Shown piece after piece: positions 32,757 to 48,002 of a stretch of DNA of 64,000 nt. Under the pieces are notes generated by a model. The model was not told where the DNA came from. It did not search any database and saw nothing but the letters and a program-made list of their open reading frames with translations. Every line of letters starts with the position of its first letter. The first letter of the stretch is position 1. The DNA is taken from assembly GCA_026874595.1 (NCBI GenBank), contig CM049321.1:6563979-6627978 (forward strand), in the 5' to 3' direction. Origin of the DNA: Sipunculus nudus. Taxonomy: Eukaryota; Annelida; Sipuncula; Golfingiida; Sipunculidae. Both the position numbers and the translations under genes were made by a program.

Positions 32757-35700
32757 ACTAAATGTTTTTAATTGGAACACGGAAATAAAGCAATCAATAA
32801 TGAAACAGTTGCATCTGTATTATTGCAAATCGATTTATTTCCAGTTGTTATTTTATCATGTATGTTATTTATTAAATATATCTTCTATCATACTATAATT
32901 GTTACTATCAGATAGTGTCTATACATGAAGCAAACGTTGGGTGAGAGGGTTGCGCCTTTCCTTGTCCCCTATTGCTAGGGCCCTGGCATTATTTTTTCTT
33001 AGAATACTCTATTCATAAGCAGTATAAGAATAAAGAAAAACTGCATTTGTGACATAAATGTAATAATAAAACAGCATTTACTAATTGCGCATTAATTTGG
33101 TTTGTTCACTAATCATGCATGACTCTTTCAAACATAAGTATTTTCATTTTAACTTAATGAACAATGTGTTAAACTGGTTTATAATAATTTTAATTAGTTA
33201 AACATAAAATGCATATAGATTAGATAAATGTAATTCTGAAGTTCACTAAATCAGTCGCTTCCATACAATATACTTGATAGTTCTTTGAGTCCACGTAATG
33301 TATGGTTGCAACTTTTGTAAAATTATTCCGGTATAAAAATTGTTAGGGTATATATTACATTGTTGTATAAATACATGGTGTTGTCTAACAGAAACAAGGC
33401 AGCTGTATGCCGCTTGTATGCATGTTGTGTGATGTTAAATCAATACGACGGGATCGAAGGGGGTATTGCAAAGAAAGGTATTATATACACATACCACATG
33501 GAGAAATGGGAACTTATTTTGAATTTTGAGACGGAGGCCTGTTGCTCTTGAAGCTGCACTTTTGCAGATAATTTCAAGTATGTTTTATAGTATGACTATT
33601 GTGTATGTATTGTGAATAAAAAATGGTAAAATGTACAAGTTGATCACACAAATATAAAAGAATAATGTTTGCATTTTTTTTCTCTTTTGTCTACTTGTAT
33701 CAGAACAAAGTGTTAAGTTTATAACCTTATTATGTGACGAAAAATTATATTATTTATTCCCCTATAGGCATATTTTTTTTCAAGTCAATGGCGGGTAAAG
33801 ATTATTTACAATTTAAGAACTGACATATTTAGAATTACAGCCACACTTCACCACTTATACGTGTACAGATGTGATTCTACTCCACGTTGAAATATGCCAT
33901 GTAGAATTGGAATATCAAGATTTCATTCATACATGAAAAATATTTCTTAAGATGATAAAATAAATTAAAAAGGAAAAAACTGACTTCTTTTAAAGATCAG
34001 ACTGTAAAGACTATTGATGAATGGAACTGGTATAAATGAATTATTTTTTTTACTAGCTACGTATATGCTTATACAGTGTCCTTTATATTATTAGGAGCTT
34101 GTTCTCGCATCTCCCATGTATTATATACAGATTATCTCTTGTATCTTTTAAATGAAGCAGGCCAACCTTAAGTTACCAAGGCTGTTAATATACAGGTGAT
34201 TATAACAAATCCAAAAAGGACAATCTGCGACAAATCAAACTTACGCATAACTTAAATGTGACGTTACTTTATGTGCTCTCACCAACAATAACCGATAAGT
34301 TGTCAGTAAGTACGTAACCAGCCATATTTACTTTCCGTTTGTCTTCAGTTACAAATGCTCATGTTTATTAATAACTATTGATAATCAAACAAAACATGCG
34401 TCACAATTACATTATAAGAGATCAGCCCCAGGTCATTCATATTTACAGTGTGCCTGTAATAAATATTCTTCATATTAATCAGGTTGATAGGTGGCTTTAA
34501 TGTGTGAAAGCAATTAAATTCCAGTAATTAGGGATTTGGAAATATGAATGGGACTTTTACAAGTCGTTACATTGTAATGTTTCTTTACTAAATGTCTTTA
34601 ACCATGTGGCAATCTTTAGAAGTCAACGTTAACTCAAGATCTACTAGAACATTTACTGTTCTGCAGTATAATGGACTCATAATGCTTATCAATTTATTTA
34701 TGACATTTACAGAGCAGCAATTTTATACATCGAGCATGTTTAAAAGCACTTTACATAAAAAAATGAAGAAAATCAACGCAAAGGAGATACTGAACGTTGA
34801 AAACCCCCAGATTCAAGCTTTATATTCAAGCAAATAAATGAATTTATAATCTATTATCTAAAGCCAAAAAGGAGTAGAGGGTGTGATTTGCTACTTAGTC
34901 ATATACAGAAGAGAATTTTTGATTAACCACTAGCATATATCCTGATGAACTAATAATAGCAAAACAAAACTGTGCTAAAAAAGGGGAAGGTATTCATTAT
35001 CTGAAAATTGTAGGCCAATATTATTTTACCAAGCATTTCAAAAATATTTGAAAAAGTAATATACCATTAATTATATGAATTTCCTCAAGCACACGATTAA
35101 CTATGTAAGAACCAATATGGATTGAGAAAAAACATTCAACCGAACATGCAGTATTAGAATACGCAGACAGAATATTTATACAAAATGACCAAGGAAACAC
35201 ATCCCTCTCTATATAACTTATCTAAAGCATTTGACAAATTAAATCATAACATGCTTATTCATAAACTAGAATTATACGGCATTAAAGAAGAAACACTACT
35301 TTGGCTGATTATTATCTAACTAACAGAGTTCAATATGTCGATTTTAAACGACATAAGTCAAATAATTATCTTTTTCTACTGGTGTACCTCAGTGATTCAT
35401 TTAAGACCACTTCTTATACTTAAAATATATGAATCGCATTAATCATTGCAGTAGCTTCTTTAATTTCATTATCTATGCAGATGACACAACATTATTGAAA
35501 CCCTTAACAAAGTACAATACACAAAAAGACCATAGTATCATCAACAATGAATTATGCAAAGTACATAACTGGTTAACTGCAAACAAACTCATAAAATGTA
35601 AAAAAAAAACTAATTTCCTGATATTTCTCTCTAAAAAATGACATACAAGAAGGCAGCCTTGAACTTAAATTGGATAATGTATCTATAGACAAGGTCTCAG

Positions 35701-35827
35701 ATTTCTACTTTTTTTAGGTATTGAACTGCACGAACATATGAAATGACAAACATACATTAACAAAGTTTCAACCAAAACTTCAAAATATATTGGAATATTA
35801 ACAAATTAAAACATTATCTACCTATTT

Positions 35828-35877
<50 letters not shown>

Positions 35878-38800
35878 ACACTTATTCTATCACAATTTAA
35901 TTATGGAATTCTTATATGGGGCTTTGTTATTAAAAGACTAGAGAAACTAAAAGGAAAAGGCATTTTAACAAAAAGCAAATACCATGCCCACACTGAACCG
36001 ATTTTTAATCATTTAATTCCTTTCTCCTTTTGTCATGCACAGGTGGCTGTAGTGTCAGTGGATTAAAATAATCCTTAACAACAGCCTCCAGATATAACAA
36101 GTGGCCCATGGGCCATGACGCTCAACTGAACTTGAAATACAAAGATTGTATTTTAAGATGTATTTGAAATATGATAAACATCAAATTTTTAATTATTCTG
36201 TTTAATGCTTCTGAGCCCCATAGCTCGGGGAATATGGGTAACAGAGACCTAATTTCAGATTTCCAAAGAGATATATCCATGAACCTCCTTTGATGTCAAG
36301 TTAGAAAATTCCAGGTCCAGTGGAAAGGAATTGTGCCATGTTAACAGTTCACATTTTCATTGTCTAAAAGAACAAAAAACATCATTTAAATTGGACAAAA
36401 TATCAATGTTCATCCACATATTCATGGTGATCAATGCAGTAGTTATTCAGATACTTGAGCTTTTGTATCAAAATTTTGATTATTGGGGGGGGGGTACTTA
36501 ACAGCCCCATAGCTAAAAGAATATTAGCAACAGAGACCTAATTTCAGGTTTTCAAAGAGATTTTTTTCATGGACCTCTCTTGATGTCAAGTAAGAAGATT
36601 CCAGGCACAGTGGTTACGATTTGTGCCCTGTTAACAGATGACCGCATCTTAAGAAGTTTCAAAAATGGAGAATAAAAATTCGTAAAAATCGAAAAATACA
36701 GGTGGCGCCACCAGACTGAAGATACTGATGAAACATTCCATGATCAATAAATATGCAAATAATCATGATGATCAATGCAATAGTTGTTCAGTTACTTGAG
36801 CTTTTGTATCAAATTTTCCATTATTCTTGTGGGTATTTCGGAGCCCATAGCTCAGAGTTAATGAGTAACAGAAACCTAATTTCAGGTTATGATAGAGACT
36901 TTTTATGGGCTTCCCTGCATGTCAAGAGAGAAGATTCTAGGTCCAGTTGTTAAGATTTGTGTCCTGTTAACATATAAACGCATCCTAAGAGTTCTCAAAA
37001 GTAGAGAAAATATTCGTAAAAAATAAAAAAAAATACAGTTGGCGCCCCCAGTCTGCAGAAACTGATGAAACACTCCTTGATCAATATCCATGCAAAAAAT
37101 CATGGTGACCAATGCATTAGTTCATCAGATACTTGAGCTTTTGTATCAACTTTAGCATTATTGTTGGGGTACTTCGGAGCCACATAACTCAAAGAATATG
37201 GGTAACAGAGACCTAATTTCAGGTTTCCAAGGAGATATTTATGGACCTCCCAGGATGTGAATTTAGATTCTAGGTCTAGTGGTTACGATTTGTGCCTGGT
37301 TAACGGACGGACAGACGGACAGATAGACGGACGCCGGACAAAGGGTGATCGCTATAGCATAGATGACTTTCAGTCAGCTGAGCCAATTAAAACTAAAATA
37401 TTGACATATTGAATATATTTGATATGGATACTTTACTTTTATGTCGTATAAAATATTCTCTCTCTCGCTTGACTTTTATATGCCTAAAACAAGTGAGTCT
37501 AGATGCTGATTAGGCCTTTTAGAGGATTCAACAAAACAAAATCAACATACGAGCCATTGAAGTTTCCGCATAATCCATTGAGTCCATTTTGATACGCATT
37601 ACCAAAGTAAAGGTAGAATGAAAATTTGCGATCCGAGCAAAACTTGAAAGGGCTCGTCTTTGAATCGCAGCACAGTTTGTATTCCCCAAACGAGCAATTA
37701 ACGTTCAAATCGCTGTCCGGAAGCGTCACAACGTTGCCATTCTGTGAACAAAAGAATATTAAAATTGATGACGTTATTTTGAAAAAGTAATGTATGCTAA
37801 TTTCTGCTCCACTAGTCTGTTTCCACCTGCTTTCTGTATCACACTTTCGAGATTTTTATGAAATATTTATCGTTGTTCATGTATTGGTTTAGCCTGTCTT
37901 TTTGCAACTTTATTAAAAATGATATATATACATAAAATGGAAGTCAGTATAACCTTAGCTACGTTCAGCTTAAATATTTTTAAGAATCTATTTGTTTGGA
38001 TATATATGTATCTTTATATCCGGCACTGCCAATTTGCACAGGTATTTTGCTTTAGTGACTGTTAGCAATTTTACTCAAAATATATGCTCGGCTTTTGATT
38101 AAAAATAATGGTAGACCATTCAGTCTCACACTTACTGGACAATCCAGTCAATTTGTTTTTATTCTCTAATCTCAAGGATTATTTAAATTTGGGAGATTTG
38201 TTCACCTTGCCCGTCGATTATTATGAGGGTACTATACAAATATATCGTTAAATGCATATAGAATTATTACATAACAGATTCATCCTCTGAGAAGTGAATA
38301 CATCTTGCATTAATACCTTGTGGAAAAGTCAACTCACCACAGAGAGTGCATTGGGGAACATTTCGTAATTATCACCGTTGTGACTTATCATTATTTTTTT
38401 CACAAAACTGATGCCTCGACGTTCGTCTACGATGTTTCTTCGATATGTCTGCATACCAACACTGAAGTCTCCGTTAGTCGCTACAGCCAAATCGTACGTA
38501 CATACATCGTTGACCTGGAATATTTGTCCATCTGGTGTTTCTCCGTGTGGATCTAGCCTCACCGAACAACATCCCCACTGCTGAGAAGGTGCAGTCGTTG
38601 TTTGTGGTGCTCGAGAAGATGATGTCGTTGTTGTTTGAGCCTGGGTGATTGTCGTTGATACTGGAAGTGGTTCTCCGCCAGCTGCAAAGTAATGGACACA
38701 TTAAAAAGAGCCACTTTTTTTTCACATTAACATTTTTTGGATAATCCCAAACTCGCTCTGTGATTGGTTGACAGCAGTAAGAACAGAACCCAGGAGAGAT

Positions 38801-40230
38801 ATTTGTATCCGAATGGTAAAGCTGTGTCCCTCCTATACAAATTGATTACAATCTCAGAATCTAATGTCATCAGTGTTCACATTTTCCTGTATTTTCACAC
38901 AGTCAAATACAAACAAGCGCGCACCAAGCGGGTGTTGGAGGAACTAATTAGTGCAACCATATACATTTATATCTGCCTTGCAATTTAACTGCTTCTTTCG
39001 TAGTTCAGCAAGTTCCTCTTACAGTAGCCAATCATTCTGACATTCATTTTTTAAGAATATACATGATAACATATCAAGCTTATTTTCATATCCGAATTAA
39101 TAATATGAAAGAAAAAAGAAAAGAAAGAACATTTATCACCGAACAAAAAACTTGACAGTTCCTATTTAACAAATAAGGAGGGATATTATTTTCTAAAATG
39201 GGGCCGTAATTTTTGCTCAGAATGTCAAATTGTCCATATACATGCGAGTAGATACAAACGAGAGAAGATGAAAATTTACTATTTTTTTTATAGTATATAT
39301 ACATATATATGAGTGTGTATGTGTATGTGTGTTGGTGCGGGAGTGTGTCGGTTTGCTTCGTAGGGTATTGTATTCAGTTTTGCCTGTCCATTAGAAACAA
39401 AAGTAAATAGTAACAAAATGACATCATATATTATCATTTGTATATATAGCAAGCATAATATATGACAAGATTCCATATTTTTAATTAGTCGGCCATTCTA
39501 GTGTGAATAATACTTTTTCAGGAAACATGCCTCTGTATAATTTGCAAAAAAGTGATTAAAAATAATTAAAATATTAAAAAAATACAAATAAAAAATAAAG
39601 TAATAATTTCTTTGTATTTTAGATTGTAATTGGCGCTTTTGCAAGTGGCTGTAATTGTAAGGATTACCTTTTACTGAAATCAGACCCAACCCAAGTACTA
39701 TTAGGCCTTCATTTAACGTTTATGGTTAATTTTTATAAGCGTTTAGCTCTGTACATTTTACTCAAGATAAAGTATTTTAATTTTATGATAAAAAAAATAG
39801 AGAATTCATATTGTAAGCATACTCACTGGTGGTCTCACACCTGTAAGAGAATAAATAACAATTATTTAGTAATTACTTACGTGTTCTTTGAATTAATTTT
39901 TCAGCCAATTACTAATGCTCGATACGGATGTCATGTATGTGTATTCCACTACCAAGTCAGCGAATGAAATAGAAACAACCGATCCTTTGGAGTGTGTATA
40001 TTGTTCACTTAAACGGACATACTAGCATGTTGGCCATGTCAGCTAAATAAGTCGTATGTTTATATATATGCATACATGTATGTACGAATATATGTATGTA
40101 GGTATGTCTTTATATGTATGTATGTACGTAATTTAAACCTCGTTCCAAAATCCTCCTTAATGCATTTAAAATTTTGATATTTTCACCTAATGTTTATTTA
40201 TTACCAGCTGACGATTTTAAAAGTTTTTCA

Positions 40231-40316
<86 letters not shown>

Positions 40317-43300
40317 GATAGAAAGAGTATTGTTTTCCTATCCTTATATGTAAGGAAGTAACTTACCCCTCTTCATTTCCAACCCTCCAGCTTCTTCTAA
40401 AGACTTCTTCATTTAATGCTTGAGACCCATCACTTGTCATGACGTCATCTTCGGGTCTTAAATACAAATTAACTAAATTAATATTATTAAGTACCCACAG
40501 GACGCTTTTTTTTTTAGTTTTTAAATACGTCTTTATATAAACTATATAACATGATTTACTTGACATCAGCAGAGAACTCATAATGGCAAAAGTACCAAGG
40601 ATGCGACATATTTCTTATTTTGCTGCTCAATCATCATTATGCAGGTATAGGTGTTTTATTAAAAACAACTTAGTGAACAAAACAATAACTAAACGTTTGA
40701 CGTGCAAAATGCGGGGTCAATAAACACTAAACCTATGGACCCACATTTTTGTGGACCTATACTTTTTTGCAAGATGCAAAATTTGTTTGTGTGAAACACA
40801 ATATTCAGTCGTGCAATCTTCTTCCTGTTAATTAACATGCAATATGATTTAAAGTCATATATAGAACGCAAACACAATAACAGAGTTAAAAAGAAATATT
40901 AAATATTTGCCAGAAATAGGATTTTATTATATTCCTCATTTTCACTAATAAGGAAGTGGGACCTCCTGCCTGAAGCGTTAACTAAAATAAAAGAGTGATA
41001 TTAATTCAAAGTAGTTATATGTTCGTTCTTTTATATGTAACTGTTGCGACCCGAATTCTGTAGTCTATTGTAGAGCACAGGACCCTACGCCCGGATGTCG
41101 TGAGCTCGAAGATGCGATTTCTCATGGGTGACCGCTCTGAAAGTTTAATTGGAAGGTTTGGCGCCACAGCCGTGTTTAAGTTACAAACTAGTTTTTTATT
41201 CTAATGTACTTTATATAAACAAATCCGGTATTTCTAATTTTATCTGCTCTTATTTTGATATTAGAACCATTTCTTGTATTCGCACATCGGTACGTTAATT
41301 AGAACCCACTTTCCCTGTATATATTGTATAAAGTTTGATAAAACAGGGATGTGGGTGCACTTAATGAATGCTCTTTAGCTTAATGTTTAATTTAATAAGG
41401 TATGGACGAAAAATTCGTGTTACCTTTATTCATTATGTAATTGACCCAAACTAACCTCCCGTTGTAGTTACCACATAACCCGTGCACAAGTCCGGGATTC
41501 TGCTTCCACTGATCATCCAGACATATTTCTAGGCCTTGTCCCCCTTCCAACTTCATCCTAACAGATTTGGCGACAATATCAAACTCTAAAATGTTCCCAC
41601 TTTTTTTTATTCTGATATCGCCGTTGGCGTAAGCTTGAAACTGGTCCGTTGGGTACTCAGGCTGGTTGTCCTGGTGCAGAAAGGGAAAAAAAAACAAGAA
41701 ATCAAATATTAGTGGGCCACAATTTATCTGACAGCTCATATAGAACATACAACATATACATGTTTTTCCTTCATTGGCAAACGGCCAATGGTGTCAATCA
41801 ATCTAACATAGATGTCTCGGACAAATATCCCTTTCACCATTGAATCAGGTTCCAAGTCCGCACAAGTTAAACGGACTCGAGCTCGAGAAATAAGTCCGAG
41901 GTTATATCGAATTAAGTAAAAAAAAAACTACGTTACATTTTACTACCAACAAAATATTATACAATCGGCTATTATACTAAATTTTAGCAAAATGTTATTT
42001 ATCTTTAAAGTTTAAAAATATTAACATTTTGCTTATCATTTTGATTATCTAAATATTATTGGTAAACCGCTAGTTCTGTAAATAAAAACATACCACTAGA
42101 AGAGCTGATTCTGTCATTATGTACTCTACTCCGCCATAGTGTACCCAAACTCGTTCAGGAATAAAATAACGATTATTGTAACGTTCTGCGTCTACCCAAA
42201 CGCTGAAGGTCCTTGCGTTATCCGACACGAAATTGTAGGTACAGTTGCCTTGAAAATAATTTGCTGGGCGATCGTCGAATGGCGCGTAGATTCCAGAACT
42301 CAACATGCAGCAACCTACCGAAATATTACACAATTTGGTTTAGGCTTTGCGTAGGTAGTTATGAGCTGATATTAATATTGATAAATATATTAAGCGAATG
42401 GACAATTACGAGCATTGACATCTGTGCGTAATGGTATTGACCTAGAATCAACTTGGAGACACGAGCACAACGCGTCAAATTTGCGCTAGTATGGAAATAT
42501 GTTTTCCAAGGGCAGTGTGACAGGGTGTACTTCCACCAACGCCGGCAAAACGTGAACCTAAGCACAAGGATGGCCATTAATACTAATAAATGACTTGCCT
42601 TCCGCCGGATATCTTGCAAAAGGTTTACGTACGGGGGCATACACACACAAATACACACACACTTATGACATTAATCAAAGTAAAAGAAAAAGTGGATAGG
42701 TATACCAACTAGGTTTCTGTATTCTTTGTCCTATTTGTATTTGTCTTGTGTAATTATTTTGAACAAAGTATGAGCATTATACATTATACACTTATAATAA
42801 ATGGAGACATGTCAAGTGTTGTTGTGCAAAACGCTTGTGTTTTATTTCAATATACGCGTTTTTGTAAGTACCGCGAGAAACTATCAGTGTTTAAGCTTAA
42901 GACACTCGTGGTTTACGATAAACATAAGACGCGTTTCATGCTGGCTGTTTATAACCCGATAAAGTTTATTAGCTCTAAATGCCACCTGATCGTCTGTCTA
43001 TCCATCTGCCTGCCACTGACAATTTTACGATAATGATTCTGCTGTATATCAGACTCATGAGTGGACACAAGTTTATCAGGAATTACCTTTCTTCATTATT
43101 GTACAGGCACTAGACCCCAAAATACTCTAGTCTTGCTTTGTTTAATTCAAGATTAAAGCCCTTTACATACACCAGCGAGGGTTTGAAAACAGACCAGAGA
43201 AAATTGAAGTCAGTCAGTTGAAGCCCAGTTTAACAGTGAAGCTGACTACAGCTGGTATGTATACACTGCTCTGTTTGTTTCCATTTCTAATTGCGCACAG

Positions 43301-46300
43301 AATACCTGATATATATATTTAAAAAAAAGCCAAGGAATTACAAACTCCACTCCACATTTTATTCAAACAATGCACTACATAATCCACCTTCCTGTTCAGT
43401 TGCAGCAATACGGCCCATTGATGTTTAAGATATGAGGCCAAGCATGGTTTCTTCAAGTCTCACAAATGGAAAAAATTCTAAAAATCTCCCTCAGTTTGGC
43501 CAACAAGCATCAGTTATAGATGTGCTATAAGCCGACAGGTCTTGTTGGCGACAGTTGAGAGCATTTCCTGTACTCAGGGGATGAAATTCACGAGAGTGAC
43601 TTGGTGAATCTTGTACAGGAGTATCCAAAATATTTGAAAAAAACGGAGGATATACCTGATACTCTCAGAAGTCAACCGTCCACATCTGGATACAGGGTAA
43701 AGTACATGAAAACTCGTGAATACTTGTACAAAGTTTGGAGTGTCATTGCACTCAGGTATGAAGGTGAAAGTGACTCCCCAATTTTTGTCAAATTGAACTT
43801 CTAGTGGTAAACAAGGAGAATTATTTGCTTGTGAAACAGCTGGCATTAATTGGATTCAACTAGCATTTGATACCATATGCAGTCGAAAATGTTAAATATA
43901 ATGTCAAACAAAGTGACCTAGAGTTCTCAAGAGCATATGATATATTTTCTTTCAAATGTCAAAACTATGTCATGTTGAGATCATGTTACTTTGTAGAACC
44001 TTTGTAAATAGAACGGATCGCCGAGGACCTAACATTGAACTCTTCTTTTTACTGATGTTTAATGGAGCTTTTTTTAATAGAAAACCTATGAGCTATAAGA
44101 ATAATGTTGTGTTCATTTTCTGTTATCAAACTGACCTTCCATTATCTGTAAGCAAATGAGGTATCAGTGCTTTTATGTACACTTAGTGAAGATGAGAATA
44201 CAATTTTCCTTTATTTGTCTTTTCTCCTATAAATTACAAATTATATAGATATACATCATCACAGTTCAAGAACCTTAAATTTGAAACAGCCAGTTGTTCT
44301 TGCACCTAACCAGCAACGGGCCTATAGTTAAAAATATTTCGTTTTTACTGATATTGAACCAATGCAGATAATTAAAACTGATTAAAAAAGAAGAGATACA
44401 TTTAAATGAGTAATAAAGTCAATTTCCTTTGAAAATGTCATTTTTCCTTTAACATAAATTATACAGTAAAGAATGAGACACCCAATCATCATGTTTATCA
44501 TGATTTAACCAGAGGATTCCCGCATTATCGCCCAATGCTGCAGCGCTTTCACGATGACTTGCAGTCATTAACAAATCATACAATATAATGTCACATAACT
44601 GTTGTACACTTTAATTAAATGACAAAGACTACAGCTGAAGGTTGTAACATTAGATTCTTTCCCTCACCTGACTTCTAGCTATGTTACTCTCCAACGCAGA
44701 TTTACCAGAAACTTGTCATGCCGATCTAAAATGTGACCTTCACCTTGAGGTGTCTTTGATAAAACTTCGGCCCTTTATATAACAACCGAAATAATTAAAG
44801 TGTTTTTCTTTTCCTTTCTCCCGGACAGTACTGCTGCTCAACTGTTCGCAGTTGAATTGCATGATGAATGTATAAATCTAAATAATCCTCAGTTGATATA
44901 AAATGGCAAAGTTAAGAATTCTGAAAACTTGATATATTACTTTAAATGGATGAAACTGTTTCACAGAGACTCGTCACGGACAAACGGAGCGGAAGAAACT
45001 GTAACGTGAACCATAAAAGAGAAACCAAAACCCTGGATAACGTATGTGGTCAAGGGAAGAGGAGGCGTTTGTTCCGAACCCTGGCTGCTGACACACCAGT
45101 GTCCAGAGTGAAAGGTGAGGATGAGTACCAGGAGTCCCTAGGAAAACTTCACAAGGGATAGGCAAAACAGGAGCAAGACAGCTAAGTGGAATTTATACAG
45201 AAGAAACACATGGCAACAGGAACGAGTGGCTGAAGACACTGGCGGATGGGACAGTCAAAGAGTTGTTGGAAGTATTCTCCTGTCTATCAGAGATCCAATA
45301 TGTAAGTCACAAACTCATCTTAAAATTTTAAACCATCCTATTATTTAGATATTATGTCACAGATAGCTCTATTTCAATATGCGTTGTGACTGTTTCAGAT
45401 ATATAAAATAAGTTAGAAGTACAATTTGTACTGTACATCTGGTTTACATTGATTATAACAGGGCCAAACTTGGCATATTTCAGCTCTGTGCAGAATATCA
45501 TCTAACTTTATAAGCATTTGTATAGTGGTTCCCCTTAAGAGTAGCTGAGATGCCTTTTATTTTGGATTGAACTATTCACCTGGTAGAATATTGCAAATCT
45601 GTGTTTCCTTCATAGATATTATTATACCGGTACAGTAGTTTACTGAGACTTATCTTCCTTTAATATACAATACTTTTTAGCCATTACATTAACGGAATAA
45701 ACAATTACAGAAGACTTAACTTTCTTTAATATGTTCTACTTGTGTGACATTCAAACAAAGGAATATACAATAGTTTTAACAAAAAAATATATTGTAAGAA
45801 TGTATTGATTTTACCTGAATGACTGACGATGGAAATATCTTTTCATCTTACCACTGAATACAAATTCTGGCGTAAACAACAAACACCAAGCATCACTTAC
45901 CGACAGGAATTTGATAATTTTGCAGCTGTTCTTTGAAGCTGTCCTTAACTTGATAATGAAAGATCTACAGGTAAGAAATTTTCCAGAAAAAAAATGTCTG
46001 AATAAGTTTTCCATTTGCGGCTGAGTTATAAATTCCTAAGGGGGTAGGGGAAAATCGACATACCTATATGTATGTGTGTATGTGTGTGTGTGTGTGTTTC
46101 TACGCGCTGAGAGGGTAGTCTATTACAGTCCTGTAAAGGAGATTATATACTGACTGTAAATCGAGAAATACTGGCACTCGTTATGGCTTTCCATCATAAT
46201 TTTGGGGCAAATGTTTTCTTAATATTTTATAATAAACATATGAGCTTTTTACACTGAAAGGATTTTTTTTTTATTTAACAAGTTAAGAATGATAAACCAG

Positions 46301-47960
46301 ATGACAAAAGAAACCTAAGAAAACTAAAAAAAATAATAAAAGAATAACTTGTTATGCTTTAGAAAATGATTCTTATTTTTTCTTATAATTTTAAAAAGGG
46401 AACTGAAAGCCAGGTCGAGCTTGCTGTCATCAAGTTTGCTGGAAAGAGCTCCGCATTCGACAAAGGGAAAGGCAGCAAAACTAAACCAATTGTGACAGTT
46501 CTGCAGGTATGTAATATTAATAGTATTTTCCTTTTGTTATCTCTGATGCTGCAAACAACTGTTATCCATCATCAAATTGTATGTAAACAGAGCGGACACA
46601 AATCAAAACTGTTTGAGCAAGAAAATTTTAACTGAATAGCCAAGGAGGTCCTAGGGACACCTTGATTAATTGAAATTCGGTCAGGGGGAACTATACTCTG
46701 AGCTACGGGGATGTGGGAATCATAATGCCCAGAAACTTAAATTTGCAGTCAGGTGTTCTTTCCTGTGTATTTTGATCACATGCTGTTCAAGTAAATATTA
46801 GTTTTGCTATACTATTGAAAACCACTCTGTGGTTTGATTATCCATGTGGTTGTGTATTGTCATTTCATGGGATAGCAGAATTCGAATTGGAAAGACAGCT
46901 ATAAAATCAAAGAAAAATGTTTCACCCAACCTCAAAGCGTTCCTGGAGGTCTAGGGATATATGACGGATGGTGTCAATCTGGCGGATGGCATACACATGT
47001 TCACCAGAAGTAACAGTATTGTCCAGGCTTTACACTATCTCTATAGCTATATTATATGTGTAACCTGGACTTCCCCAGGAATTACTCAATTACTGTGGGC
47101 ATCTTCTAACATATTATGTTGCGGAACGATATTGACTTCAAGAAGTATAGCTTGAAATATCAAAATTTTAAACTATATTAGGAAGACGAGATGAAAAAAT
47201 ATGACGAATCCTATAGACTGGTATATCTTATTTCATAGTGATAATTTTAAATTTTCAAATTATAATGATTTGACCTAGAAACTTCTATCTTAGCATCCAG
47301 GGAGGTCCTGGGGAAATTTCCTTGGAAATCCGATATTATGTCACTGTATACTATTTTCTGCATATTTAAAATTGTTTGGCCCAAACATCACACTCGTGTA
47401 TATACAATGCTGTTATATGAATGTTTTACCCTCAACCAAAAAAATGGAAGGTTTTGCTACAGCCCCTTATATATCCTTGTCACAATGTGCAATTTGAAGA
47501 ATCTTTTACTGCCAGTTCTTCAGAACTGTTGTGGACACAATTGTAAAAAATTAACATGTTGGGCAAAAAATGTCTGAAATTAATATTTTAGGTCAGATAT
47601 CTCAGTATTGATTGCATCAATTGAACTGCAGTTTCGGAAAGCTTTCAGATCTTGAACACCCTTATGACCTCTCTAAGACTGGTGTTATGTGCTTGAGGTC
47701 ATTATTTCTATCTTAGGATATTTTAAAATTTAAATTGTCAATTTAATGCAACCTTCAGGCTTAACAGATTTTCCCAATAATTTCTCAAAGTTTGGCCAAG
47801 TATCAATTTTACCTTCATGCACATTAAGTGTCGCTTTGCAAAGTTTAAACAGTAAGAGGTTGATACCAGCTTTTCATGGTTTTCATAAATATCAACAACA
47901 GGATTGTAAATTTCACTAAAGATGACACTTTTCTACCACTTACTCTACAAATAACAAATG

Positions 47961-48002
<42 letters not shown>

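Noticed and set aside
34592-34837. 81-codon plus-strand open frame in an intron
   Set aside because: No domain, no splice signals, no homologue elsewhere in the window; length is within chance expectation for this base composition.
36205-37345. CRISPR-like direct repeats
   Set aside because: Units are about 300 bp, diverged over their full length, without short regular repeats and spacers, and the DNA is eukaryotic.
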